Positions 34,902-44,478 of a stretch of DNA of 64,000 nucleotides are shown here, piece by piece. The stretch covers positions 1-64,000 of the forward strand of contig JAWKLF010000007.1 of NCBI GenBank assembly GCA_041392835.1. Direction: 5' to 3'. Source of the stretch: OLB11 sp041392835 (GTDB lineage: Bacteria > Bacteroidota > Bacteroidia > Chitinophagales > Chitinophagaceae). The position numbers and the translations under genes are program-made. The notes beneath the pieces are model-generated. The model did no database searches, was not told the DNA's origin, and saw only the letters and a program-made list of their open reading frames with translations. The first letter of the stretch is position 1. Each line of letters opens with the position of its first letter.

Positions 34902-35813
34902 ATGGAAAAAGTTTTGGGAATATATTTTTACAAAAAAACAAAGCCATACTTGCAAGCCAATAAAGAAATAGAAGCATTATTGCAACTGCTTGATGACCCA
35001 GACCAAGAGGTTTTTCAAGAAATTTCTAAACGGATTTTATCGTTAGGGAAAAACATTATTCCTAATTTAGAAGGCTATTGGGAACATTCCAGAAACAACG
35101 ATGTGCAAAAAAAAATTGAACACATCATTCAACATATTCAGCACAACGAGTTAGAAAACTTATTTAAAGATTGGGTAAGTGCAGAAAAACCCTCACTCAC
35201 TATGGGGGCTATTCTTTTAGCCAAATTTATTTTTCCAGAAGTAGATGAAGCCAGTATACGCAAATCTTTAAAAAATATATATCAAAGCTGTTGGCTTGAA
35301 TTGTATCAATATCTTACTCCATTAGAAGAAGCTCAAATTATCAATAGCATTTTCTTCAACATGTTTAAGTTTCAGAGTTTTGAAATAGATGAAAACAAAC
35401 CCAATCACTTTTACATTAATCAAGTGTTGGAAACAAGACATGGCAATCCCTATTCTATTGGATTAATCTATCAAATTATTTGCGAACTCTTAGATATTCC
35501 AATTTATACTATTCAGCTTCCTAAACAATTTTTATTGGCCTATATAAAAACAACTGAAATAGACCAAACACCCAATAAAAAAAATATTCAATTCTATATA
35601 GACCCTAATTCAGGAACTATTTATAGCCAAATAGATATTGACGCCTATTTAAAAAAATACGACTTCGTAATCGATGAAAATCATTTTATTCCCTTAAATG
35701 CCAAACATGCTTTGCTTTCCAATATAGAAGCCTTAGCTTTTGTGTATGAACAATTAAATATGTTAGACAAAGTAGATAGTCTAAAAAAAATTATTGCCCT
35801 TTTCTACTCATAG
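34902..35813 (+). CDS. Transglutaminase-like protein of the SirB1 type
   Basis: The protein has an N-terminal helical region, with a core of transglutaminase-like residues at about 165-250: NHFYINQVLETRHGNPYSIGLIYQ and LDIPIYTIQLPKQFLLAYI. These correspond to the SirB1/Transglut_core2 family, whose members are mostly thought to be inactive or of unknown activity. The classical catalytic Cys is not evident here (the position reads as Ser in NPYSIGL). The ATG at 34902 is chosen. An in-frame extension back to 34803 begins with TTG and adds 33 hydrophobic residues of doubtful status. The 3' end overlaps the convergent membrane-protein gene by 23 bases. Confidence 0.7.
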   Translation: MEKVLGIYFYKKTKPYLQANKEIEALLQLLDDPDQEVFQEISKRILSLGKNIIPNLEGYWEHSRNNDVQKKIEHIIQHIQHNELENLFKDWVSAEKPSLTMGAILLAKFIFPEVDEASIRKSLKNIYQSCWLELYQYLTPLEEAQIINSIFFNMFKFQSFEIDENKPNHFYINQVLETRHGNPYSIGLIYQIICELLDIPIYTIQLPKQFLLAYIKTTEIDQTPNKKNIQFYIDPNSGTIYSQIDIDAYLKKYDFVIDENHFIPLNAKHALLSNIEALAFVYEQLNMLDKVDSLKKIIALFYS

Positions 35814-36171
35814 CGGCCAGCCATACAGCCTCCAAAATGGTGTATGCCATATAGCAAAATAAAATAAAAAATATATCCGCTTTGTGAAATTCGTTTTTGA
35901 AAAAATAAATCAATGAACCAATACTAAGAACCAATAGTAAAAATTTTATCATAGTAGCAAGCATCACACCATTCACAAATTTGTGCGCGCTTGGATTATA
36001 AATATGCTTACTTCCCAAAAAAAAGGAAAACAAACTAACCATAGCTACAATAGCCGTACTAATAAATAAAAATGTAGTATTAAATAAAGTAGGCATATGC
36101 GATAAGAAGTAAATAATAACAAACAAAAAAGCCGTCAGGCTAGCAAATAACAAATAAAATCTATTTTTCAT
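35791..36171 (-). CDS. Four-helix membrane protein downstream of atpZ, AtpI-like position
   Basis: The 126-residue protein (start MKNRFYLLFASL at 36171) has four predicted membrane helices and a polar loop (GSKHIYNPSAHKFVNGVML). In Bacteroidota a small membrane protein of this kind often sits between atpZ and atpB and is presumed to help assemble the ATP-synthase rotor ring. Here the start overlaps atpZ by 11 bases. No atpB follows: the next gene is convergent. Function is inferred from position only. Confidence 0.65.
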   Translation of the reverse strand: MKNRFYLLFASLTAFLFVIIYFLSHMPTLFNTTFLFISTAIVAMVSLFSFFLGSKHIYNPSAHKFVNGVMLATMIKFLLLVLSIGSLIYFFKNEFHKADIFFILFCYMAYTILEAVWLAAMSRKGQ

Positions 36172-36361
36172 TTTTTGATACATCTTTATATATTTTCCAA
36201 AGGTTATAAAACAACATAGCAACGCTCAAAAGAAGCGCCACTATAGGGATGCGAAATTGCATTTTTTTATCAATCCAAAAACCAATAAAAAAAGCTACGC
36301 CTAGCGTAGCTAAAAATTGTGTTGCCAATCCTGCATATTTCCATGTTTCTTTAGGAAACAT
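36161..36361 (-). CDS. AtpZ/AtpI-family small membrane protein
   Basis: The 66-residue protein has two membrane helices joined by a short polar turn (TQFLATLGVAFFIGFWIDKK and PIVALLLSVAMLFYNLWK). The GFWIDKK motif is typical of the AtpZ/AtpI family that accompanies F-type ATP-synthase operons. It overlaps the bactofilin gene upstream by 11 bases and the next membrane-protein gene by 11 bases, so all three are translationally coupled. The ATP synthase itself is not in the window. Confidence 0.8.
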   Translation of the reverse strand: MFPKETWKYAGLATQFLATLGVAFFIGFWIDKKMQFRIPIVALLLSVAMLFYNLWKIYKDVSKNEK

Positions 36362-36881
36362 TAAGCTCTACTGTAGTAGGTTTTTGAATTGGATCGGCTT
36401 TGGGCAATGAAGGTGCGGACGAAACAGCAGCAACACCCATAGTGCAATTTCCGTTAAATTTTACGCCGCTTTCTATTACTAATTTTCCAGTATTGATATC
36501 ACCATCCACCACGGCATTGCCTTTTAAAATAAGTATATCAGCAATTTTAATCTTGCCAGTTACATGTCCAGCTATTTCGGCATTCTGACATATAACATCG
36601 CCATCTATTTTTCCTGTAGAAGAAACCATAACTTTACCTTTAGATGTTACAGTGCCTTTTATTACGCCTTCTACTTTTATATCACCCTCTATTTTAATTT
36701 GCCCTTCCAAATTCGTTCCTTCTGAAATGCTTGTATATGAAGCCGACGAACTATAGCTCGAACTGCTATGGTTCGAAGCACTATGGCTCGGTGTAGAAGC
36801 TGGGCTTGGCATAGGGTTAGATTGGGGTGTATAGGATGGCGTTGTATCCTTAGTATCTTTATTACTTGAAAATATGGACAT
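36351..36881 (-). CDS. Bactofilin (polymer-forming cytoskeletal protein)
   Basis: Bactofilins polymerise without nucleotides and organise cell shape or envelope machines. The N-terminal 55 residues are Ser/Pro-rich and disordered. The beta-helical bactofilin core follows (about residues 56-160), with hexad-like strands: NLEGQIKIEGDIKVEGVIKG, DGDVICQNAEIAGHVTG and ILKGNAVVDGDINTG. The tail is Pro-rich. It leads the operon with the AtpZ-like protein. A TAAATTTG box lies 20 bases upstream of the ATG. Confidence 0.92.
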   Translation of the reverse strand: MSIFSSNKDTKDTTPSYTPQSNPMPSPASTPSHSASNHSSSSYSSSASYTSISEGTNLEGQIKIEGDIKVEGVIKGTVTSKGKVMVSSTGKIDGDVICQNAEIAGHVTGKIKIADILILKGNAVVDGDINTGKLVIESGVKFNGNCTMGVAAVSSAPSLPKADPIQKPTTVELNVS

Positions 36882-36901
36882 GTCTATTAATTTAATTTCA
36901 A

Positions 36902-36909
36902 CAAATTTA
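36902..36909 (-). promoter_or_regulatory. -7 box (TAAATTTG) before the bactofilin operon
   Basis: The minus strand matches TAnnTTTG 20 bases before the ATG at 36881. No -33 TTG is evident, so this is only moderately supported. Confidence 0.4.
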
Positions 36910-37136
36910 ATCTTAAAAAAAAGATATTTGCCGTTTGGAAATATTCTTTATCCACATAGTGTTAGTTACTCCAAACCCTTTCCAATTCTGTATTTAATTT
37001 ACTTTTCAACAAGTCGAGTGTTTTTTAACTAAACAATTATCAAATTCTATAAAAAAACCTTTCTTATTTTGAAATCTTTTACATATTAAAGACACTAAAA
37101 CTCAACTTTTTTCGTTTATTTTGAAGATATATTGGA

Positions 37137-40100
37137 GTGAAACTACGAGTTAAAATATTTTTTGTTTTTATATTATTTGGGGTAGGCATTTTACTACCCT
37201 CTTTTTCTTATGCGCAAACAAGCGGCATAGATACTGCTGCTGCTGCCAAACGTCTTAAAAATGAATTCAAAAAACAAGATAGTATTTACAACTCGTTTGA
37301 AAAAAAACGTATACAAGATAGTATTGCTAAAATCAATTATGAAATAAGAAAACAGTTTTTGATAGATAGCCTTGCCGAAGCAAAAATAAAAAAACGCATA
37401 GCCGATAGCACAGCTCGAGAACTTGCTCGACTCAAAATTATCAGAGATAAAGAAATACGAGATAGCACAGCGCAAGCCGAAAAACAAAAAAGAGAAGATG
37501 CCCTTGCAAGAGCAAAGTTTATAAGCGATAGTACAATAGCTTCAAAAAAAGCCATAATGGATAGCATCTTAGATGCCCGAAGGGCATATAATGATAGCAT
37601 GAAAACGGTTCGCCTTAATCAAAAAATTGAAAGAGAAGCTCTTAGAAAATATAAAGCCAGCAAAAAATACAAAGACAGTATAGAACTGGCAAGGCAACAA
37701 GTAAAAGATAGTATCAAAAATGCTCGAGACATAAATCTGGCTAAAATAAAGGCAGAGCGAGAGCGTATTAACGACAGCATCAAATTAGTTCGTACGCAAT
37801 ATAATGATAGTATAAAAAATGTTAGAACCAAAACCAATGATAGCTTAAGATTAGTTAGGACCAAAACAGCCGATAGCCTAAAACAAGCCCGACAAACTTT
37901 CAAAGACAGTATGCTGGCCATTCGAAAAGTCAAACGAGATTCGCTCAATGCCAAAAAAGGTATAACGGGCGAAAAAGAAAAGACAAAAGAAAAACAAGAA
38001 TTGGCACTTGCTATTAAGATGCATGAAAAAAAGCAAGAAGAATGGACTAACGATAAATTGCTAAAACGAAAATGGAGCTTACCTCGAAAAATATATCAAA
38101 ATACAGTATCACGATATAATTACTTTTATAATGCCCGAAGAAAGTATAACAATGCCACCGAAAACTTAACTAAAAACAACAAAGATGATTTTGAAAAACT
38201 TATACAAATAGAACCTTATGATATAGAAAAAAATGGTTCTTCGGTTGCTGGCGAAATGGATTCTGTTATCAAAAAATGCTCTTTCTCAACACAGCTACAC
38301 GACCCTCGTTCCAAATGGAATGATAATTTGTACTTACTCATGGGCAAAGCTTCATTTATCAAAAACGATTATAGTAGTGCTATCAACACCTTTCAATTTA
38401 TTGCCAATGAATATAAAGATGACATAAACTACAAAAATAAAAAATACGTAAAAAACAAAAAGAAAACCGAAGGACTAAGTATTGCTACCATAGAAAATAG
38501 AAAAGGCCTACGAAAACTATCGCATCATCCTATCCGAAATAGCGCATTGCTATGGCTCAGCAAATCATACATCATGGCTGAGCAGTATAGCGAAGCCATG
38601 GCCTTGCTCAATACCCTGGAAGACGATAAAAATTTTCCAAAAAGATACTACCCCTTTATGTATCAAACGCTAGCACAAGTACATTTAAAACAAAATAATA
38701 CGAATGATGCTATTGCAGCCTTAGAAAAAAGCATGAAAGGCAAATTATCAAAATCAGATAAGATAAGAACTTCATTTTTACTCGGTCAGCTTTTTGCTCA
38801 AGAAAAAAACTACGCTAAATCTACAGAATACTATAAAAAAGCCATCAGTGGAAAATCATCTCCCGACATGGATTTTTATACTCGACTTAATATAGCCGAA
38901 AATGCTGCAAATTCCGGAACAGATTTGGCCTTTGCCAAAAAACAACTCCATGATATTATTAAAGAAAATAAATTTGAAAAATATAGAGGACAAGCATATG
39001 CAACGCTCGCAAAAATAGAATCTCAATCCAATGCTGCAAAAGCTATCGAATATTATACAAAAAGTATTACAAACGCCTCTGAGCCAATACTCAAAGCAAA
39101 ATCTTTTGCATCCTTAGCCGAGTTGCAATATAACTTAGGGCATTATCAAGAAGCAAAAATAGCATACGATAGTGCTTATCAATATGGCACCAATCCGCCT
39201 TTAGACAATATTGCAGACATTACTACACGAAAAAATGTACTCGGCGAAGTGGTAACCTATTTGAATACAATCCATACACAAGATAGTCTTTTGGATCTGG
39301 CCAGTAAAAGTGATAAAGAACAAAAGGAAATTGCCAAAAAAACACTTTCTAAAATACAAAAAGCAATAAAAGAAGAAACCGAAAACAACACAACACAAGT
39401 AGTAGCCCTGACACCTGATAACAAAAAAAATAATAGCAATTGGTATTTTTATAATAATGAACTTATACAAAAAGGCTCTAAAACATTTAATCAAAAATGG
39501 GGTGTTCGGAAATTAGAAGATAATTGGAGAAGAAAAGCAGCCTTAGGTTTATTAGCATTTAGCAATGAAGGCGAAGATGGTGCAGATGGCAAAGAAGATC
39601 AAATTTTAAATACCGATGTTGGATTTTTGCTTAGCAAAATTCCAAAAACACCCGCTCAAATAGATGAAAGCAATCAAAAAATAAATGATGCCTATTATAA
39701 TTTAGGACTTACTTATTTTTCTCAACTCAATGATTACCCTAATTCTGTTAAAACCTTTGATACACTTATACTACGCTATCCATCTACTTCATACAAAAAA
39801 CAATCCTATTATGCCTTATTATTAAATCATACACAATTAAATAATGTAGCACAAATAGAAAAATATAAAAAACTCTTAGACGCCGAATTCCAAAATTCTA
39901 CGTTTGATTTGTTAGCCAATCATCCTGAGCAGGCACAAGCCTCCGAAAACAAACAAATAGAAGTACAAAACCACTATGAACAAACCTACAATCTATACCT
40001 TCAACAATCTTATGATTCTTCATTAGATTTTGTAAGCTACGCAAAAACAAAATATACCGAAGACAAGTTGATGCCTAAATACAGATTGGTAGAAGCTTTG

Positions 40101-40721
40101 TGTATGGCTGGTAAAAAAAATATAGATTCATGTGCAAAAATTCTCTTGAATATTACCGCTACCTACCCTAATACCGAAGAACACAAAAGAGCACTAGATA
40201 TATTAAAATATATTCAAAGTGCACAAGGCAACGAAATGGATGACACTACTTTGGCCACCCAAATTGAAATAGCCCAAGGCACCAACAATAAATCTTTAGA
40301 CGACCAACTGACTGATAAGGCTTATGAAGAGTTGAAAAACTATGAAGGAAAAGGCTCCTATATACACGAACCCAATATAGAGCATTTTATACTCATCTTT
40401 ATGAAAACGATAGACGGCAAAGCTCTTGGAGTAAAATCTGCTATTAGCGATTATAATTTATTGAAACATAATGTTGAAGGTTATACTACAGGCATGAATA
40501 TGCTTACCTCTAAGCAGGGAATTATCACTATCCATATTTTTGACAATTCTATTTTTGCAAAAAAATACTTAGATAATTTATCAAAAGAAAAACTAATATT
40601 TAGTCAACTTAAGAAAAATGATTATGAGTTTGCTATCATCACACAAGCCAACTATATGGAGCTTTTAAAAACAAGAGATATACTCGGATATCTAAAGTTT
40701 TATAAGAAAAACTATAAATAA
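37137..40721 (+). CDS. porW: PorW/SprE-like TPR protein of the type IX secretion system
   Basis: PorW/SprE is a periplasmic/outer-membrane TPR protein required for T9SS function. The start is a GTG at 37137 after GGA. It gives a signal peptide cleaved near SFSYAQ. Residues about 30-285 are a long charged coiled coil with DSI/DSL at 11-residue spacing. Residues about 330-900 hold many TPR-like helix pairs (LLMGKASFIKNDYSSAINTF and similar). The C-terminal 100 residues (IEHFILIFMKTIDGKALGVK to ILGYLKFYKKNYK) match the conserved end of this family. At 1194 residues it is longer than the Flavobacterium protein, mainly because of the N-terminal coil. The lipoprotein cysteine seen in some members is absent. 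Confidence 0.8.
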   Translation: MKLRVKIFFVFILFGVGILLPSFSYAQTSGIDTAAAAKRLKNEFKKQDSIYNSFEKKRIQDSIAKINYEIRKQFLIDSLAEAKIKKRIADSTARELARLKIIRDKEIRDSTAQAEKQKREDALARAKFISDSTIASKKAIMDSILDARRAYNDSMKTVRLNQKIEREALRKYKASKKYKDSIELARQQVKDSIKNARDINLAKIKAERERINDSIKLVRTQYNDSIKNVRTKTNDSLRLVRTKTADSLKQARQTFKDSMLAIRKVKRDSLNAKKGITGEKEKTKEKQELALAIKMHEKKQEEWTNDKLLKRKWSLPRKIYQNTVSRYNYFYNARRKYNNATENLTKNNKDDFEKLIQIEPYDIEKNGSSVAGEMDSVIKKCSFSTQLHDPRSKWNDNLYLLMGKASFIKNDYSSAINTFQFIANEYKDDINYKNKKYVKNKKKTEGLSIATIENRKGLRKLSHHPIRNSALLWLSKSYIMAEQYSEAMALLNTLEDDKNFPKRYYPFMYQTLAQVHLKQNNTNDAIAALEKSMKGKLSKSDKIRTSFLLGQLFAQEKNYAKSTEYYKKAISGKSSPDMDFYTRLNIAENAANSGTDLAFAKKQLHDIIKENKFEKYRGQAYATLAKIESQSNAAKAIEYYTKSITNASEPILKAKSFASLAELQYNLGHYQEAKIAYDSAYQYGTNPPLDNIADITTRKNVLGEVVTYLNTIHTQDSLLDLASKSDKEQKEIAKKTLSKIQKAIKEETENNTTQVVALTPDNKKNNSNWYFYNNELIQKGSKTFNQKWGVRKLEDNWRRKAALGLLAFSNEGEDGADGKEDQILNTDVGFLLSKIPKTPAQIDESNQKINDAYYNLGLTYFSQLNDYPNSVKTFDTLILRYPSTSYKKQSYYALLLNHTQLNNVAQIEKYKKLLDAEFQNSTFDLLANHPEQAQASENKQIEVQNHYEQTYNLYLQQSYDSSLDFVSYAKTKYTEDKLMPKYRLVEALCMAGKKNIDSCAKILLNITATYPNTEEHKRALDILKYIQSAQGNEMDDTTLATQIEIAQGTNNKSLDDQLTDKAYEELKNYEGKGSYIHEPNIEHFILIFMKTIDGKALGVKSAISDYNLLKHNVEGYTTGMNMLTSKQGIITIHIFDNSIFAKKYLDNLSKEKLIFSQLKKNDYEFAIITQANYMELLKTRDILGYLKFYKKNYK

Positions 40722-40783
40722 AAATAGATTTTTCAAACATACAAAAATCAATTTGTTTCGCACGTCTTCATAAGATATTATAG

Positions 40784-40791
40784 TACTTTTG
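40784..40791 (+). promoter_or_regulatory. -7 box (TACTTTTG) before the HerA-like gene
   Basis: TACTTTTG matches TAnnTTTG and ends 16 bases before the ATG at 40808. Confidence 0.5.
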
Positions 40792-40807
40792 AAAAAAAAC
40801 TACATAT

Positions 40808-42340
40808 ATGTCTTTTCAAGAAACTATTCAATCTGCATATACATTTAAAGGAGAATCTGCCTATTTAGGTATTGGCATGCTCGATGGCCAAGCTGTAGAA
40901 AATGCATCCGTGCATCTTCCGCTAAAAACAATGAACAGACACGGGTTGATAGCAGGAGCTACTGGTACTGGCAAAACCAAAACACTTCAGGTTTTGGCTG
41001 AGTGCCTTAGCGATGCTTCTATACCCGTAATGCTTATGGATATCAAAGGCGATTTGAGTGGTATAGGTGCTGCTGGCACCGCCAATGATAAAATAAATGA
41101 GCGCTGTCAGATTATGAATATTGCTTTTAAAGCAAGTGCCTACCCTATTGAATTTTTAACCCTAAGCGATGAACCCGGCACACGCCTAAGAGCTACAGTT
41201 TCTGAGTTTGGGCCTGTATTGTTTTCTAAAATTTTAGGTCTCAATGAAACGCAAGAAGGTATCATATCAATGCTTTTTAAATATTGCGATGATAAACAAT
41301 TACCCCTTTTAGATTTAAAAGATATTATAAAAGTTCTTCAATATATAAGCAATGAAGGCAAAGACGAATTAAAGGAAACCTATGGCACTATTTCTACCCA
41401 ATCTACGGGTACTATACTTCAAAAAATAATAGAACTGCAACAACAAAAAGCAGATATTTTCTTTGGCGAAAAATCATTTGAGGTAGAAGATTTAATGCGC
41501 ATCAGCGACGATGGTAGAGGTTTGTTGTCAATTGTACGTGTCACAGACCTACAAGACCGTCCCAAACTTTTTTCTACTTTTATGCTTCAATTATTAGCTG
41601 AGCTTTATGCCTCAATGCCAGAGGCTGGCGATCTCGAAAAACCTACCTTGGTATTGTTTATAGATGAAGCCCACCTTATTTTTCAAGATGCAAGCAAAGC
41701 ACTTTTGCAACAATTAGAAACCGTTATAAAACTTATTCGTTCAAAAGGTGTAGGAATATTTTTTATTACACAAAACCCTACCGATATACCACAAAGTATT
41801 TTAGGACAACTTGGTCTTAAAGTACAACATGCTCTTAGAGCCTTTACTGCCAAAGACAGACAAGATATAAAAAAAATAGCTCAAAACTATCCCGAAACTG
41901 AATACTACAAAACAGAAGATTTAATAACACAACTGGGAATAGGCGAAGCCTTTGTAACCTTATTAAATGAAAAAGGAATACCAACCCCTCTTGTACACAC
42001 ACTGTTACGCCCTCCATACTCCAGAATGGATATTTTGCAAGAAAATGAAATTCAATCTATAATTGCTCAATCTAAAATTGCTTCAAAATACAATGTTGTT
42101 ATAGATTCTAAAAGTGCCTATGAACTCCTCAATGAAAAATTGGCTTCAGCCAATGAGGAAGAAGAACCTAAAACAACTACAAGTTCAAAAAAAGAAAAAG
42201 GCACTTTGGAAACCATACTCGACAATCCCGTTACTAAACAAGTAGGCCGCACTGCTGCTAGTATTATTACAAGGTCTTTGTTGGGCGTTTTGGGCTTAGG
42301 AGGTACTACTCGAAAAAGAAAAACTAAAAGTTGGTTTTGA
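40808..42340 (+). CDS. HerA/YjgR-like ATPase (DUF853)
   Basis: This is a RecA-like P-loop ATPase of the HerA/FtsK superfamily. The Walker A is GATGTGKTKTLQ near residue 50, and the Walker B is LVLFIDEAHLIF near residue 280. A sensor-like FITQNPTDIP and an arginine-finger region (HALRAFTAKDRQDI) follow. The C-terminal 60 residues are charged, then glycine-rich (LLGVLGLGGTTRKRKTKSWF). The family's role is poorly known. It lacks the NurA nuclease partner and other defence genes, so a phage-defence role is not supported here. The 510-residue length is normal. Confidence 0.9.
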   Translation: MSFQETIQSAYTFKGESAYLGIGMLDGQAVENASVHLPLKTMNRHGLIAGATGTGKTKTLQVLAECLSDASIPVMLMDIKGDLSGIGAAGTANDKINERCQIMNIAFKASAYPIEFLTLSDEPGTRLRATVSEFGPVLFSKILGLNETQEGIISMLFKYCDDKQLPLLDLKDIIKVLQYISNEGKDELKETYGTISTQSTGTILQKIIELQQQKADIFFGEKSFEVEDLMRISDDGRGLLSIVRVTDLQDRPKLFSTFMLQLLAELYASMPEAGDLEKPTLVLFIDEAHLIFQDASKALLQQLETVIKLIRSKGVGIFFITQNPTDIPQSILGQLGLKVQHALRAFTAKDRQDIKKIAQNYPETEYYKTEDLITQLGIGEAFVTLLNEKGIPTPLVHTLLRPPYSRMDILQENEIQSIIAQSKIASKYNVVIDSKSAYELLNEKLASANEEEEPKTTTSSKKEKGTLETILDNPVTKQVGRTAASIITRSLLGVLGLGGTTRKRKTKSWF

Positions 42341-42432
42341 TAAAATTTATTTATAATACTTAAACCTAACAAAAAGTATTAAATCTACTTTTCATACCCT
42401 TAGTTTCTTTAAACATTATGATGAATCTGTAG

Positions 42433-44391
42433 TTATCGTACTAAAAAAATATCCCCTTCTAATAGCTCTGGCTTGGATTGGGCATCGCTGCATTGATAAC
42501 GTATCATGTATTTGTAATGGTCGGATGTGGTTGGTTGGTTTTTATAAAAACCATTCCATGGCTCATGGATATTTCTGCTCTCAAATACTTTATTGCCCCA
42601 ACGGTTGTATATCTGAAGTTCATAGCTCTGTATATTGCCACAACGTAGTATGGGATGCCATACATCGTTCACACCATCGCCATTGGGACTAAAGGCCGTG
42701 GGCACTATCAATCCGCAACTACCCACAGGTGCAAGCAGTATCAGTGTGTCCTGATAGCTACAGTTTTGTGCATCTTTTACTTGTACTATATACTCACCAT
42801 CGGGTAGGTTTTTGAGGGTTTGTATGTTGCTATTCTGATAGTTCCACAGGTAGCTATAGGGCGCAGTACCTCCCTTGCCTTGTATGCGTAGCTCCCCTTG
42901 TTGGTCTTGGTGGCAGGTGTTGGGTATCGTTTGCGTTAGCAAGCCAAGGGCTTCTAAAGGCTCTTGGAGCGTTTGCTGGGCTATGGCAATACAGCCATGC
43001 GCATCTTGCACCATCACTACATGCTGGCCGCCCGACAAACCTGTAAATACACCATTGTTTTGGTAGCCAGTATTTTGCAGTTTGTATTGGTATGGTGCTG
43101 TGCCTCCTGAGGCTTGCGCTTCTATACTGCCATTGGCATCGCCATAGCAGTTTATATCTTGGTATTGACTTATGACTACGCTAAGTGGTGCTGTAGGCGA
43201 TTGGATATGGAATGTAGTATCGATAGCACAACCTTGTGCATCGCTTACGACCAGCGTATAGGTATTGGCTACTAAGTTTTGTAGCCCTTGTAGCGATACC
43301 GTATCGCCATTGAGCGTATAGGTATAGGGCATTACGCCATTTTGTACATTAATTTGTATAGCACCATCTTGTGCACCAAAACATGTAATTTGCTTTACAG
43401 TAGCTTGCGCAAAACGCATAGTATCTTGTTTATACACCGTTATGGTATCGCTTACCCATTCGGTAGCACCACCACAGTGGTGTAGTAGGCTTTTGGCTAT
43501 GTAAGTATGCCCTCCTATAGTGCTCGGACATACTACTAAACTATCTACAGGGCCTGCCAGTGGATTGCCTTGCGCATCGTACCAATAGGTTTCGTGGTCT
43601 TTGGGTATGAGCAAGAAAGACTCCAAGTAGGAATCCCATGCTACAGGAAAGGCTCTATTGTTGACCAAGGTATAATCCACTCCATTGCGATGGGTGATAC
43701 CCTGATAGGAAGAGGCCACAAAATTGCTACCATAATAAATATTTTTTTCTACTACATTAAATTGTATAATATTGCTACCCTCATGGAGCACCGCCTGAAA
43801 GGTATTGCCACATTGGCTATAAGGAGGGTATGAATAACATGCATTGTGCCAGCTCACTACCCATTTACGATTGGGGGCAGTACCATAGGTATAGTGGTTT
43901 AGTGCCATAGTATCAATAAGGTATAACGAAGATGCAGGCATAATGAGATTCCATGCCTTGAAATTTTGCTGAGTTGGTGGCCAAAGGACTTGGTCAAATA
44001 CCTGAAATACATGGGTTATAGAAGTATCGAAAAGGATTAGCCCCCTTGTAGCTATTTTACAATGCGTTAATACCGTATCATAAAAACAAAATGGAAAAGG
44101 CATTGCTATTGCCTTTGATACAACTGATGGACCAGTATAACCTGATCCTGGATGATTATATAACGACAAATGAGGGGGATAAAAGGTAAAGGTATCAAAA
44201 GATATTGGTACCACTTCGTAGGCAGGAGTGCCTACATCGGGGTTGTTTATTTTGGCTTTGAGTGTAATACAATTTTGGCAATTCGAAAGTGCCGTATCGG
44301 CTCCCAAAGAGAGGCTTTGGGCATATAGTATATTGTATGATAACCCCAAGATTATCCATACACTGAGCAAGAAGCGTAAATAACTTTTCAT
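42433..44391 (-). CDS. Secreted surface protein with SprB-type repeats and a T9SS type B (gliding-associated) C-terminal domain
   Basis: A signal peptide covers residues 1-24 (YNILYAQS). A PCMD/lectin-like N-terminal part runs to about residue 330. Three to four SprB-like repeats of about 70 residues follow, each with a pattern such as ITCFGAQDGAIQINVQNG, INCYGDANGSIEAQASGG and NTCHQDQQGELRIQGKGG, each ending in a Tyr-rich strand. The last 85 residues (VPTAFSPNGDGVNDVW and QIYNRWGNKVFESRN) are the gliding-motility-associated type B sorting domain. It is likely an adhesin on the cell surface. Over much of the gene the base composition is near half G+C, unlike its AT-rich surroundings. Confidence 0.92.
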   Translation of the reverse strand: MKSYLRFLLSVWIILGLSYNILYAQSLSLGADTALSNCQNCITLKAKINNPDVGTPAYEVVPISFDTFTFYPPHLSLYNHPGSGYTGPSVVSKAIAMPFPFCFYDTVLTHCKIATRGLILFDTSITHVFQVFDQVLWPPTQQNFKAWNLIMPASSLYLIDTMALNHYTYGTAPNRKWVVSWHNACYSYPPYSQCGNTFQAVLHEGSNIIQFNVVEKNIYYGSNFVASSYQGITHRNGVDYTLVNNRAFPVAWDSYLESFLLIPKDHETYWYDAQGNPLAGPVDSLVVCPSTIGGHTYIAKSLLHHCGGATEWVSDTITVYKQDTMRFAQATVKQITCFGAQDGAIQINVQNGVMPYTYTLNGDTVSLQGLQNLVANTYTLVVSDAQGCAIDTTFHIQSPTAPLSVVISQYQDINCYGDANGSIEAQASGGTAPYQYKLQNTGYQNNGVFTGLSGGQHVVMVQDAHGCIAIAQQTLQEPLEALGLLTQTIPNTCHQDQQGELRIQGKGGTAPYSYLWNYQNSNIQTLKNLPDGEYIVQVKDAQNCSYQDTLILLAPVGSCGLIVPTAFSPNGDGVNDVWHPILRCGNIQSYELQIYNRWGNKVFESRNIHEPWNGFYKNQPTTSDHYKYMIRYQCSDAQSKPELLEGDIFLVR

Positions 44392-44430
44392 AGTTGTAGA
44401 GAAGAACTTATTTGTCTATTCAAAAATAAT

Positions 44431-44458
44431 ACTAAGGGGCCATATTATGCCCCTTAGT
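44431..44458 (-). terminator. Rho-independent terminator of the 44479-45471 lipoprotein gene
   Basis: ACTAAGGGGC pairs perfectly with GCCCCTTAGT over 10 bp with an 8-base loop. On the minus strand it is followed by ATTATTTTTG. It lies 20 bases past the stop codon. Confidence 0.8.
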
Positions 44459-44478
44459 GAAAAAAATTAATCCTTTAA

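Noticed and set aside
36948..36956. Single TTATCCACA box upstream of the PorW-like gene as an origin site
   Set aside because: It is isolated, without a second box or AT-only flank. One chance hit is expected in a window of this size.
40808..42340. HerA-like ATPase as part of a phage-defence system
   Set aside because: There is no NurA, SIR2 or nuclease partner beside it. The DUF853 type is a common stand-alone chromosomal gene.
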